Shown in pieces: positions 24,237-34,380 of a stretch of 64,000 bases of DNA. The DNA comes from Viola odorata (taxonomy: Eukaryota; Streptophyta; Magnoliopsida; Malpighiales; Violaceae). The stretch's first letter is position 1; every line of letters starts with the position of its first letter. A program made the position numbers and the translations under genes. The stretch lies in the NCBI GenBank assembly GCA_963691705.1, contig OY829544.1:35919917-35983916 (forward strand), written 5' to 3'. A model generated the notes under the pieces. The model saw only the letters and a list, made by a program, of their open reading frames with translations. It was not told the origin of the DNA and did no database searches.

Positions 24237-25290
24237 TGCTTATTTTGTATATATTTAACAACTATTTTGATTGCATTTGAGATGGTGATACTCATAATTT
24301 GAGCATATTTCTCTCCTTTTTGAAGAAACAATGCAAAGAAAATGATTGTGAAGAAAAAGAGTAAGCGAGCCTAGAAAAGAGAGCAAAAAGGATCAAGTGA
24401 TGGTCAAGACCAGATCTGAAGAAACAAGGCATCTTCCCTTGACCAAGGGAAGAGTAATTTGCATTCTCAACCCTAGGCCAAGGTGAAAAATCTGAACCAA
24501 TGGGTCGCGAGTGGGCTTGGGACTCAAAATGAAAGAGGAGCGTGCCAAATAGCTTTTTGAAACCCTAATAAACTTCATCTCCTGTCAGTTGGAAAAATCT
24601 CAGGATAAGATACAATTTCAAGTTTTATCATTTAGGATTTTATCTTTAGAGATAATCAAGGAAAGGTTTTACTACTTAACCTTTCTTTGTTTTACCCATC
24701 AGAATAACTTTTTTATTTCTAGAAGATAATTAGTTAATTTCTGAATTTCCTTTTCTTTCCTCTTGCTCCCTTTGTCTTCTTCCTTGAAATGAGGGGATTT
24801 TATATTATGCAATTGTATTTCTTGAGTGTGATTGTTATATCAATTTCTAGCTAAGCTTTTCATTCCTGGTAAAGGCAATCGAGGTTTATGATTCATATTA
24901 TTGTGAGATGTAATTGTTTTTAATAAACTCTATTTTTGTATTTCTTTCCTTTCTGATTTAATGTCAACTTTGATTTTGTTAAAATTGTCGTTCGGTCGGC
25001 CTAGGTTTTAACTTGAATAAATATAGTTATTCCTGATAATTTTGGGTCTACATAGTTAAAATGATATAGTAAACAATTAGATCGAAATTAGCATAGGATT
25101 TGTTCTTTGAGACTAGAGAAAGAGAACAATTTGGCTTAAAGTGAGAAGTGAATTGTTTCCTTTGCCAAGGGAAGTCTCTCTCTGTTTTTATCAATCAAGT
25201 AGTTAAATCCTATAAGTGAACCTTATGGTTGCTAAGCGATTAAGGTTCTTAATAGAGAGATTTTTTTAAGAAACTTGATATAGGAAAAGA
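24237..25290 (+). repeat. Truncated Athila-like LTR (continuous copy)
   Basis: It starts TGCTTATTTTGTATATATTT and matches the three pieces of the LTR at 12,513-23,528, but has neither the solo LTR nor the Copia element. It stops near 25,290, about 240 bp short of the LTR end. It could be the 3' LTR of the same internally deleted element or a separate fragment. Confidence 0.8.
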
Positions 25291-25931
25291 GTGTGCATAA
25301 CCAATCTTGTTTTTCAATATTTTATTTTATTTTTTGTTGAAAATTTTAATTTGGTAGTACCAACAATAATATTAAAATTTGTACTTTATGATGTCATTGA
25401 TAACCCTCTAGGATTGGTCTAGTAATCTTTTCACGCACAAAAAGGATCGGTCGAGTGATGAGGTACATGAGGAGACTTTTAAATCTTTATTCTATGTTAT
25501 TCTATTATTTTTTAAATTATTGAAATAAATATTTAGCACAAATTATTCAAGAGTTTAACTTGGAGTTGAATGATTTATATAAAAGTGAAAAAAACATATA
25601 TTCAATTTTTTAAACCTTAACGGGAATTATTTCTCCCCATTAATAAATTTGTTTAGATCCGTCAACGAATAGAGTGCAATTAAAAAGAAGGATAGTGTGA
25701 AGGCTTTGCGGAGAAAAGAAAGCTGACGAACTGGCATTTAGCATATCAGGCACGATGTTCAAATCCAGCCAGCAATGAACAGGAAAATATAATGGATTGA
25801 ACCGGAAGCAGTGATCTGATGATCTTCTTCTACCCGGGAAAGGAAGAGGATATATGTACAGATTAGATATCCAAACTATAGCTGTGAAAAAGAGTAATAA
25901 TTTAATTTGTCACAATAGTCATGGTTTTGAA
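25291..25931. other. Non-coding spacer
   Basis: AT-rich sequence without a credible gene, RNA or element boundary. It marks the change from retrotransposon nest to the gene-like island. Confidence 0.5.
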
Positions 25932-26037
25932 TACTCCCTCTATCCATAAATAATTTTTTTTCTGAAACAGCAATTTTCAGTAAAGTATATAATAACTTTC
26001 AGTAAAAAAATAACAGTTATTCGTGGACGGGGGAGTA
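25932..26037. mobile_element. Stowaway-type MITE, 106 bp
   Basis: The ends TACTCCCTCTATCCATAAATAA and, reversed, TACTCCCCCGTCCACGAATAA form terminal inverted repeats, and TA stands at both edges as the target duplication. The interior is a near-perfect hairpin with no coding content. CTCCCTCC-type ends are those mobilised by plant mariner-like transposases. Confidence 0.85.
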
Positions 26038-27047
26038 TTAGTTATCGAACCAAATTGGTCAGTCATATTATCCGTAAATTAGTGACCCAAATCTCAATGT
26101 TCATTTTTTTTATCCCCGAATATCATTTTTAATTAAGACTAATCTTATTTATTGGGTCTCTCGAAAGGTAGTGATTTAAAGTTTAGTTTGATTTACTGAT
26201 AATTTTTTTATACAACTGTTTATTTATTTTATTAATAAAATGCAGATTTTTCGTTAAAAAACAAACGTTCTGTTTTTTCATGTCATTAATAATGTTAATA
26301 CAGGTTAATTTTTAATTAATTTAAGATATGCAACCTTCTAAACAAATACTACTCATTAGCGCACGTGTATAAACAAAGAGAAACTAATTAGTTTAACAAT
26401 AAAACAGATAAAAGAAACTTTATAGATTGATTTTTCTATTAATTAACATGTGATTCAGACTCTAATTTTGCTTAGGAAATGCTAATTGCTTATTATAATC
26501 AGTAGAGATAGATGCGACGTGGAGTGGCACGTAAGGGAAATGCGTTGCATGTAGATTGAGTTTCACGTGCCATGGCGTTGGCGGACAAGGACGTCAGCAA
26601 ACCCTGGTGCCACGTATGCAAAGTTAAAGGCACCAGCTTTGTCAGAGTTTCACATGGATTTCTCATGCATCTCTCCATCATCAAATCCAAATCCCCCTCC
26701 CCTTCACCTCTCCCTCCCTCTCTCATAAATCACGATTCCAGTTCATATATATATATATATAAGCAATTAGCATTTCCTAAGCGATTTACCTAACATTCTC
26801 TGTTTTTTTTTTTTTTTATTTAAAAACAATAAGTATATTTTGAAGTCATATTTGGGATCCATCACACAAAATCAATTAGATAATAATTGGTGTTTCCACA
26901 ATTGTGATTTCTTTAGCAATACAAATAATTCTTTTCAACATATAATTCCATGATAAATTTTATTTTCTCAATTTTGTTTGGGGTCCAAGTGTTGCAAACA
27001 CAGTGACCCAAAAATGCATAGAATTCGTATGTATTAGTACTACCAAG
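26038..27047. other. Intergenic region with a cluster of ACGT cores
   Basis: No convincing gene is seen. Between 26,515 and 26,620 four ACGT-core elements occur together: GGCACGTAAG, the G-box TCACGTGCC (CACGTG at 26,564-26,569), GACGTCAGC and GCCACGTATG. They are followed by a CT-rich stretch and (AT)n at about 26,740-26,760. This could be a promoter for a short or lost transcript; the small frame at 26,572-26,793 has no family resemblance. Confidence 0.4.
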
Positions 27048-27749
27048 TAGGAGTAGTATTATGGGACGGACGGACGTCCATGTATCAATTTCATTTAGTC
27101 CAATAAAAAAATTGGACAGATTTGTCCAGGTCCATTTAATAAACGGACGGAACAAACCCGTCCATCTAAATTAGTCGGGTTTGGACGGGTTCCCGTCCAA
27201 CAAAATTTTTTTTCTGAAATTTGAATTGTTTTTTTGAAAAATTATTTGTTTTGAAAAATATGAGTAATTTTTTTGAAAAATAATTTTTTTTTTGAAAAAT
27301 TAATTTTTAAAAGAAAATTAAATAATAAACAGACAGACGAGAACCCATCGGGTTTGTCCCGTCTGTCCATGTATATAGCTGGACGGGTCTGACCCAACTC
27401 GTTTATTAAATACTCCCTCCGGTCCGAAATGTATGACGTTTTGGGTTTTGCTTTTACTGTTCCGACACGTATCTCACGGCGGCCGGAACAGTCACTATTT
27501 GAGACAATTTTGCCTCTAATTTTTTCTCGGAAGTACGTTAAGGATTAACGTACGTTCGAAAAAAAGTACGGAATTTTTTGGGGTCAAATAGTGAGTCATC
27601 CGGCCTCCTTAATATGTGTTCCCTACTGAATATTGGGATGCGAGGAAGTCATATAATTCGGACCAGAGGGAGTAGTATATGGACGGACGAGTCGGGTATA
27701 TGGACGAATGGGTTGGGCATATGGAGACTTTTCCATATTGCCACCCCTA
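27048..27749. mobile_element. hAT-type MITE with 8 bp TSD CTACCAAG
   Basis: The left end TAGGAGTAGTATTATGG and the reversed right end TAGGGGTGGCAATATGG are imperfect terminal inverted repeats of the plant hAT type. The eight bases CTACCAAG are repeated exactly outside (27,040-27,047 and 27,750-27,757). The interior is rich in GGACGG and CCCGTCC repeats that fold on one another. A CTCCCTCC MITE (27,411-27,674) is inserted in it. No transposase is encoded. Confidence 0.85.
27411..27674. mobile_element. Stowaway-type MITE nested in the hAT MITE
   Basis: Ends TACTCCCTCCGGTCCGAA and (reversed) TACTCCCTCTGGTCCGAAT are inverted repeats with TA at the edges; length about 264 bp. The core (GTACGTTAAGGATTAACGTA and flanks) matches the core of the MITE at 29,870-30,106, so the two are members of one family. 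Confidence 0.85.
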
Positions 27750-27757
27750 CTACCAAG

Positions 27758-28709
27758 TAGGGAACAATTGGCCCATCCGTAAAGAGACACCACTATTGCC
27801 AGATTTTTCTTTTTCTTAGGCCAGCAAAATACAGAGCTAGTTTGCAATACCATCTGTCGTCCCACTCTAAGTTAACATTATTCATTATTTCATTATTTTT
27901 TTATTAATTATTATAAAGATCAAACTCATAACCTAACCTACGTCATGTACTAACCGGTTAAACTACAACTACACATGTGCAATATTATTCATTCTTCACG
28001 TCTCCTTTTCTTTCTTTTTTTCAGGTTCCCACGTCACAGCTAGCGTGAAACTCTTTTCTTTACCAATGCAGATTCCAGGAATTCAGTCAATAATACAAAA
28101 ACACTTCCCCCACACTCTTCTTGCTTTTCTCTTTGGTTTATGGAAAACTTATTGTTGTTCCGTTAGACGGGTCCTCACTGATCTGGATTCGAGCTGCTGT
28201 TAGATTCTAAACATAGAGCTATATGTTTTGTTAATGTATAACATTGGCGTGCAATTTAAAGCTTAGTACTAGTATTTAATGGAAAGTAATGTGAATTAAA
28301 TTTTGAATTCAATACATGACCAATACGTGGTCAGTCACTCTCATTTAAAAATGAGAGAATATTGGTTCAATTTTTATAAATGGAGACTATTTACGGTGTA
28401 AATAAAATTAATCTTAATCGATTTAATTTAGAGATATTTGTATAGCTCACACCTTAAAACACCATACATTAAACAAATAATATTATATGATAGACATGAT
28501 TGATCAGATATTTGTAATTTTTTAGAACAAGATACAATTATATGATAACCAGAGATTACAAGGACTTAATTTTGATCCTTTTTTTAAAAGAGAAATTAAC
28601 GAACAGCCATGCATAATAATCTCTTCACAAGTTTACAACTCTCTCTCCCCTCACTGTTCACTAAAAAATGTCATTTTATCTTTTATTAATTTACTAATTA
28701 CTTAGATAA
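27758..28709. other. Downstream flank of the HECATE gene
   Basis: AT-rich and non-coding as far as can be seen. The part next to the stop codon (28,560-28,709) should hold the 3' UTR and polyadenylation signals of the bHLH gene; no single AATAAA was decisive. Confidence 0.4.
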
Positions 28710-29471
28710 TTAATTAGCATCTCCATAGTTTTGAACATTCTGATTATGATGATGATGATTAGTATGATTACCAAGAGGTGCAAGATAGCTTCCACTAGAC
28801 ATTGCCACAGGGAATCCGATCCCAGGTGGTGGCGGTGGTGGTGCAGCTGTACCAGTCGGCCTATTAGCTTGAGCTCTCTCCAGCGACTGCACTTGTGTTT
28901 TCAAGAACTTGACATAATGAATTGCCTCATCTAACATGGACGCAGTATCCATTTTAGTCCCGCCGGGTACCAATCTCTGCAAGATTCTGATTCTCTCGCT
29001 TATCCTCTCCCTCCGGTGCCGCGCCGCCACGCTCTGCGGATCTTTCGATATCTTCACATTCCTCCGCTTCGGCGGCTTCACCGATTCGGGGTCTATGTGT
29101 ATTGGCTGCATCGCCGCAATCCTAAATATCATCTCTCTCATCGCAGCCATCGAGTTCCTGCTCTTCTGATGATGATTCCCTCCCGCCGGATAATTGTTAG
29201 ACAAGAAATGCGGCGGCTGCAGCGGAGGAGGAGTTGGAGATGGTGAGAGGTGGTTGATAAATGGTAGTAATTGGTTATTATTGTTGTTGTTTTCAAGAAA
29301 ATGGGAGATGGTGTTGTAGGTTGGGAAGTCATGATGAGGTGGTGGTGAGGTTAAATCGGTAATTTCATTGTAGAATTCAGGTGGGATCTTGTCCATCATA
29401 AGCATCATCTCCATCTGATGATCATCTTCTGGTGATCCGGATTTTAGATGGTGATGATGATCGATTTCCAT
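28710..29471 (-). CDS. HEC1/HEC2-like: HECATE-type bHLH transcription factor (253 aa, intronless)
   Basis: The protein is a nuclear helix-loop-helix regulator of the HECATE group (bHLH subfamily VIIIb), known in Arabidopsis for carpel transmitting-tract, gynoecium and meristem control. A conserved pre-bHLH block ([20 protein letters not shown], residues 109-128) leads into a basic region (about 143-158, [11 protein letters not shown]), helix 1 ([15 protein letters not shown]), loop and helix 2 ([19 protein letters not shown], about 176-194). As in HEC proteins the basic region lacks the usual H-E-R triad (Q and A replace H and E), so classic E-box binding is not expected and partner-dependent action is likely. 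Histidine runs lie at both ends and an Asn run and Pro runs in the N-terminal third. The frame is complete with no stop or shift. The start at 29,471 gives the family's usual MEI/MD-type N-terminus. A TATA-like TTTAAATAC lies about 112 bp upstream on the minus strand. Confidence 0.95.
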   Translation of the reverse strand: MEIDHHHHLKSGSPEDDHQMEMMLMMDKIPPEFYNEITDLTSPPPHHDFPTYNTISHFLENNNNNNQLLPFINHLSPSPTPPPLQPPHFLSNNYPAGGNHHQKSRNSMAAMREMIFRIAAMQPIHIDPESVKPPKRRNVKISKDPQSVAARHRRERISERIRILQRLVPGGTKMDTASMLDEAIHYVKFLKTQVQSLERAQANRPTGTAAPPPPPPGIGFPVAMSSGSYLAPLGNHTNHHHHNQNVQNYGDAN

Positions 29472-29582
29472 AGTTTTGTTTAATTAGGGTACTGGTATCA
29501 GTTCTTTGTTTTTTTTTCCCCGAAAAACCAAAAGTATCGCTAAGCGCACGAGCTGACGAGAAAGAAGTAGAAGTAGAGGAGA

Positions 29583-29591
29583 GTATTTAAA
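29583..29591 (-). promoter_or_regulatory. Probable TATA box of the HECATE gene
   Basis: Read on the minus strand this is TTTAAATAC, placed about 112 bp before the start codon. With transcription starting some 30 bp downstream, the 5' UTR would be about 80 bp. The intervening sequence has no upstream ATG that was noticed. Confidence 0.5.
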
Positions 29592-29670
29592 GGGTTAGAG
29601 GAGGGATGGGGGAAGAGGGAGTGGACTAGGAGTTTTATCAGAAGTTGCAGTGGGAGGGGAAGAGATTTGA

Positions 29671-29688
29671 GTGTGTGTGTGTGTGTGT
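29671..29688. repeat. (GT)9 microsatellite in the HECATE upstream region
   Basis: Nine uninterrupted GT dinucleotides, about 200 bp upstream of the bHLH start codon. A useful polymorphic marker position and possibly length-variable in the promoter. Confidence 0.95.
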
Positions 29689-29869
29689 TAAGAGTATGGA
29701 GAGGAGAGAAATGGAAGTGAAAAAGAATACATAGTCAATAAAATAAAAATTTGATAATTGGGAACAGACTACCAAACACCCAGTTTGGAAGACTTTCTAT
29801 AACAAGTGGGGTTCGTTATTTTAACTTACCAATTGGCGCAGTGGATATGGTGAGTGCTATACTCAATCA

Positions 29870-30106
29870 TACTCCCTCCGGATTTTATTAAACGACTTTT
29901 ACTATTTGTGCACGCATATTGAGGAGGTCGAATGACTCACTATTTGAGACAATTTTGCCCCGAATTTTTCCTCGAACGTACGTTAAGGATTAATGTACGT
30001 TCAAAAAAAAGTACGAATTTTTTTGGGGTCAAATAGTGAATCGTCCGGCCTCCTCGATATGCGTATCTACAGTACGGACGTCGTTTTTTATAATCCGGAG
30101 GGAGTA
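29870..30106. mobile_element. Stowaway-type MITE upstream of HECATE
   Basis: 237 bp with inverted ends TACTCCCTCCGGATTTTATTA and (reversed) TACTCCCTCCGGATTATAAA, TA at the edges. The internal hairpin around 29,985-30,015 is shared with the MITE at 27,411-27,674. It sits about 400 bp upstream of the bHLH start codon, so it lies in the probable promoter. Confidence 0.87.
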
Positions 30107-32817
30107 TCACTTATGACCATTATTAGAAAAATTGGCGAGCTTTTTTTATTACCTTTAATATTTCTGGCTATATATGTTTTTATTCCCGTCTTTCTCGTTT
30201 GCTTCATATCTAGTGAAAGAACTCACAATATTAACTTTGATGAGCGTAAAAATATATATTATTTTTTGGGTTTCATTTATACGCGTTTATTTAGATTGTG
30301 TGATCAATATATTATTTATATCTACATATAATAGTTTTATTAGTTTGATCATACATGTAGATATGAAATGACATCAATAATTTGTTGGATTGGTGTTATC
30401 TTGTCTCCAATACTCTCATGCAGCGTGTCGCGGGCATTTTTTCCGTAGTAATCTGTTGAATGAACTAACCTATACCTAAACCTAAACTATGGCTGATCAC
30501 CATTTGCACCAACATGTATATTTTAATTGCACACTCATTCAGTCGAAAACTAGCTCGAATGAATTTTTGATATGCTCACTACAAAGCAACATTCTTATAC
30601 ATAGAAATTAAAAACCATGACCATAATTTTTGTTTTAGTTTTAAACCTTCTCTTTTGTAATGCAAGGTTGTGTAATCTGTAAAATATCACAGCAAAATCA
30701 TTTTTTTCTTTAAATATCATTACTCTATATATAGAATAATCGAACCAATAATTTCTTACTTAAATTATGTGTATAAAAAATGAGAAAATAATTTGTGAAG
30801 TTATAAAAGTTCAAAGTAGATCTACCAATTGTTTTGCTTCGGGAGACAAATAGTGCATTTGATGGTATACAATAATGATAAAGAATGATTATATATCTTA
30901 AGTATAATATAGTAGTTGTATATATTAGATAGTAGATTTTAGTAGGAATTGTTGGGTCGGGTCGGGTCGTTGGGTCTTTCCAATCACTAAATAACTTTCG
31001 CCTTAAAATTTCACTTATTTTTCAGAAAAATAATAAAAGGAAAAACCCCACTCACATGACGGGAGTCAGAAATCTCAACAGACCTCTTTTAATGAGATCC
31101 TCCTCCCTACTAACTTTCTTATATTTTTCCTAGTTGGCGGTGACGAACCTATGCCGTTGGATCAATCTTGTTGGTGGAATGGGCCACGTGGCGATGGAGC
31201 AGTGGACGTGACTCCTGTTTTATTCAACATGTTGCATTTATCTTCACGTGCTGCCCAAAATTAACCCGTTGAGACACGGTCATTGAAAAAACGGGAACGC
31301 TTCTCGAGATGGATCAGGTTCCTCTGCCTGCTCCAACGCCTTTCTCTCATGTGCTGGAAAGGAAAATTGCCTAACCGGACTTCAATTACGATTCACCCTC
31401 TCCTGTCAAATTTTTTTTTACTGTCTTTGATAGAAAGCTAAAATTTCGTTTTACCAAATCACAAGTGGTTATATTTAGACATAATTTTATTGATTAAGTG
31501 ATTTTTATAGATCACCGTAAGATACAAAATTAAAAATAATATATAATTTTTATTTAATTTTTGAGTTTAAATTTAAAAAATATTAGGAGGGGATTGATTT
31601 TTCAATATCTATGAATGCTTTCTTTCACCCTTCTAGATATAAAATGTATTTTATTCGAATATGGTGGGAAAAAAATTCTAACTCAATAATAATACTCCAA
31701 TTATAATCATCTTGAGTTGTTTGTTTTGTCGGCCTCCTCATTAATTTGTATACATTGACAAGGGACTCTTTGTTTTTATTGTTGTATTTTATGTTTGGAG
31801 CTTATTTTCAATCTTCTCTTTATTTATTTTTATGTGCATCAATATATCATTCAAGAGTGTAAAAAATATTTACCATTTAAAAAAAAAAACCAAGTAGTTA
31901 GCTTTAATTAATTGCATCCCCTTTGAATTTTTCTTTTATAAAAACAAAAACTTCAACATTTTTCAGCAAAAGGTGTTGCTGCTGTGATAATGAATTTTTT
32001 GTTAAGAGAGATTTTTCTCTGTAGTTTTTAACATTTTAGCGTGAATTCTATTTTGATAAGGAAATGTCAGAAAGTTATTCGATCTTTTGTACTTTTGAAT
32101 TGTCTAATATGTATATTGATATATTTTTTTAAAAAAAATACGAGATTAATCTCACATATGATCATATCACTCATGCAATTTTTAAAATGAGACAAAATTC
32201 TCACATTTTCATGTACTGCAAAAAAAATTCCCCCTTTAGGAAGTTAATTACTTACTAGGGGAGAAAAAATGGGTGACAACAAAAATAAATTTAATGCTTA
32301 CCCAACATTTTTGGCAGGATCATCACTACTTGCTTATTGCTTCAGGCAATGTTTTCTTCTATTTTTGTTTCCAGAATGCATATTTTTTTTAAAAAAAATT
32401 AAAAGAAAATTAAATTTGGATTCCGTCAAGTGGGCCTCACATCTGAGGAAGCACATAATGGTACTGATGTAGACGTTGATAACTGATAAGGAGACAGAGA
32501 GGGGTCTACGGACGGAGTGTTAAAACAGTTCGGCCCGATTGAAAACGACAACGGTTTAATTTGGTTTTGGGTATGAGACAAGTGTCTGTAATTGTTCATT
32601 GTTGTGTACGTCTTGCTATTTCCAGTAATTTCTTGCACTGTAGATACGATGTACAGTTTCATACCCAATGATTAATTAAGGAAGAAGAATGTAATAATGA
32701 TACATATAGGGTCCTAGCTATAGCTTGGGTGTTTGCAAATTGCAATCCATGAAGCTCCCTCTAAACTATGTTCAGGTAGAAATGGATACTAGTATAGAGT
32801 TAAAAATCACTAATTTG
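30107..32817. other. Intergenic region upstream of HECATE with two G-boxes
   Basis: No gene was recognised; short frames (for example 32,269-32,472) have no family resemblance. A 10 bp palindromic G-box GCCACGTGGC stands at 31,183-31,192 and a second CACGTG at 31,245-31,250. They are about 1.7 kb upstream of the bHLH start and are candidate distal control sites. A GGGTCGGGTCGGGTCG run lies near 30,957. Confidence 0.45.
31183..31250. promoter_or_regulatory. Pair of G-box motifs
   Basis: GCCACGTGGC and CACGTG 53 bp apart. G-boxes are bound by bHLH (for example PIF) and bZIP factors; HECATE proteins are known to interact with PIFs, so feedback is possible but is inference only. Confidence 0.4.
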
Positions 32818-32850
32818 TACTCCCTCCGTTATATATTAACAGACGCGTTT
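32818..32850. repeat. Candidate left terminal repeat of a mariner-like element
   Basis: TACTCCCTCCGTTATATATTA is of the CTCCCTCCGT type that ends plant mariner-like and Stowaway elements, preceded by sequence compatible with a TA target. No matching inverted end of a short MITE was found within the next few hundred bases, so it may instead be the left end of the large broken mariner-like unit whose transposase is at 56,472-57,290. The right end would be beyond 64,000. Confidence 0.5.
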
Positions 32851-33139
32851 AGGATTAAATCCAAAATTCGGATTTAATTGACGCCTTCATTCAACGTGTC
32901 GTTCTTGGGTGCGTTTTTACGTTTTTGTCCCTCGAACGACACGTCGTTTGGCTCTAAAACTACATGTCGTATGGTGGTCAGAGGGAGACGAAATTTTAAA
33001 CCCAATCAACGCGCGCGGCAACTTCAATTTTCATCCTCGTTCTAAAACAAAGGCACCAGATCTCTCACTTCCATCTTCTCCCATTTCTCTCTCTCTCTCA
33101 CTTCTGATTCAAAACCCAGATAGATAAATTTAGGGTAAA

Positions 33140-33538
33140 ATGGAAGGGATTTATTTTGATGACTCGCAATATAACAGTTGTATCCAGTTTGATGGTTCTG
33201 GAAATATGTTTGTGTATGATTCTGTCGTCGTCGACGATAAAGAAATGGTTGGTGACGATGAGAGGGCCATATCCGATGAAATCGTTGAAGATACATATGA
33301 GAAAGAGGAGAAAGAAAGCTTGATTGAGGATGTGGGTGGGCAAGAAGAGAGCTCGCGGTTAAATTTGACGGAGGAAGAATCGATGGCTGTGCAAGCTGGG
33401 TCGGAGAATCAACTCGTTTCTAGGGTTACTAACTTTTCAAACAACGTCAACGAGTTAAGGAAAGCAAAACCCCCTTTTGATTTTGATTTAAATGAAATAC
33501 CCTTGGTGGAAATAACTCCCTCTTTTGCCAAGAGGTAA
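33140..33538 (+). CDS. Acidic ORF with DLNxxP motif, start of a broken gene (unrecognised)
   Basis: I do not recognise the family. The 132-codon frame has a good plant start context (AAAATGGAAGG) and follows a CT-rich leader. The protein is strongly acidic (many D and E at residues 35-85) and ends with PPFDFDLNEIPLVEI, which contains DLNxxP, a form of the EAR repression motif. Just after its stop, the next ~200 bp keep coding character in other frames: one reads SFDLNKKPHGDADEEN and another TDFDLNKLPTVGRW, so the gene probably once held three such motifs and has suffered frameshifts. The last frame ends LLPEFH and stops right at the Tat insertion site (33,737). It lies 320 bp inside the mariner-type end at 32,818. 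It could be a mariner-associated accessory gene or a host gene piece. Confidence 0.5.
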   Translation: MEGIYFDDSQYNSCIQFDGSGNMFVYDSVVVDDKEMVGDDERAISDEIVEDTYEKEEKESLIEDVGGQEESSRLNLTEEESMAVQAGSENQLVSRVTNFSNNVNELRKAKPPFDFDLNEIPLVEITPSFAKR

Positions 33539-33740
33539 GGAACAACGAAGTTTTGATTTGAATAAAAAACCCCATGGTGATGCTGATGAAGAAAATCCAA
33601 AAATTGGAAAATTTGAGGTCCATGAAGACAGATTTTGACTTGAACAAACTGCCAACTGTTGGTCGATGGCAGTTTACAGATGGTGTTGACGAGAGGGATT
33701 TCATCCTCATGCTGCGGATTCTTCTACCAGAGTTCCATTA
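33539..33740 (+). pseudogene. Frameshifted continuation of the DLNxxP ORF
   Basis: Two further DLN motifs (FDLNKKP and FDLNKLP) are read in different frames in this stretch, with stop codons separating them. The final frame closes with TAG at 33,738-33,740, overlapping the ATTAG target duplication of the Tat element. Confidence 0.5.
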
Positions 33741-33741
33741 G

Positions 33742-34294
33742 TGATAACAATTAAGGAAACACCAAGGGTATAATCGTCTTCTCACTTCAAGTCCAAGCCG
33801 GATCCCTGTAGACTTTGACTGACAAACGGCACCCAGCTGCCGCCCCCATTATGCCAAGGATCCTGGGATGGTCGACATCAGCGCGGGGGGGGGGGGGGAG
33901 GGGGCACACGGCGTCATCCCATCCCAGGATACCCCGACAGAGCCCCATGGGCGATATCTCTACAACAATATCCTCATGCTGACGTCATCCTGTACGGTTC
34001 AGCTGACGTATGCTGATGTCATCCTGGGCGTTATCTCCCCTTGATAACGCCCACCCCTAGGGGTAACGACCTTTCTTTCTTCGGCTATAAATACCACACA
34101 TTTCTAGATCAAAGGTAAGAGCAATTTCTCTACCAAAATCTCTGCCAAATTTCACAGCCATACTAACTTAAGCATCGGAGTGTCTACGCCGGAGTCCCCT
34201 CTCCGGCGCCTTGCAGGTACGACGGACTGCTGTTACAGTGATTCCAGACAGCCATAATCCCGACTCCTCTTCCCCAACAGTCCGGATCTTATCA
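33742..34294 (+). repeat. 5' LTR of the Tat element
   Basis: 553 bp with a TATA box (GGCTATAAATACC near 34,083), a long G run at about 33,886-33,900 and two TGACGTCA-like TGA(C/T)GTCATCC elements near 33,978 and 34,013. The primer-site region TTGGTGCTTTCATTGAGAGC begins two to three bases after its end. Confidence 0.93.
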
Positions 34295-34318
34295 AATTGG
34301 TGCTTTCATTGAGAGCTT
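34295..34318 (+). other. Primer-binding-site region of the Tat element
   Basis: AATTGGTGCTTTCATTGAGA follows the 5' LTR directly, the position where tRNA priming of minus-strand DNA occurs. The matching tRNA was not determined. Confidence 0.6.
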
Positions 34319-34380
34319 TGGTTTTAATTAAGTGAGCATCCTTAATAGCCAAGCTCTGTTCTTCTGAGAATTGGAAGATT

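Noticed and set aside
29016..29332. Open frames overlapping HECATE on either strand
   Set aside because: Shadows of the bHLH gene caused by its low-complexity His/Pro/Asn codons.
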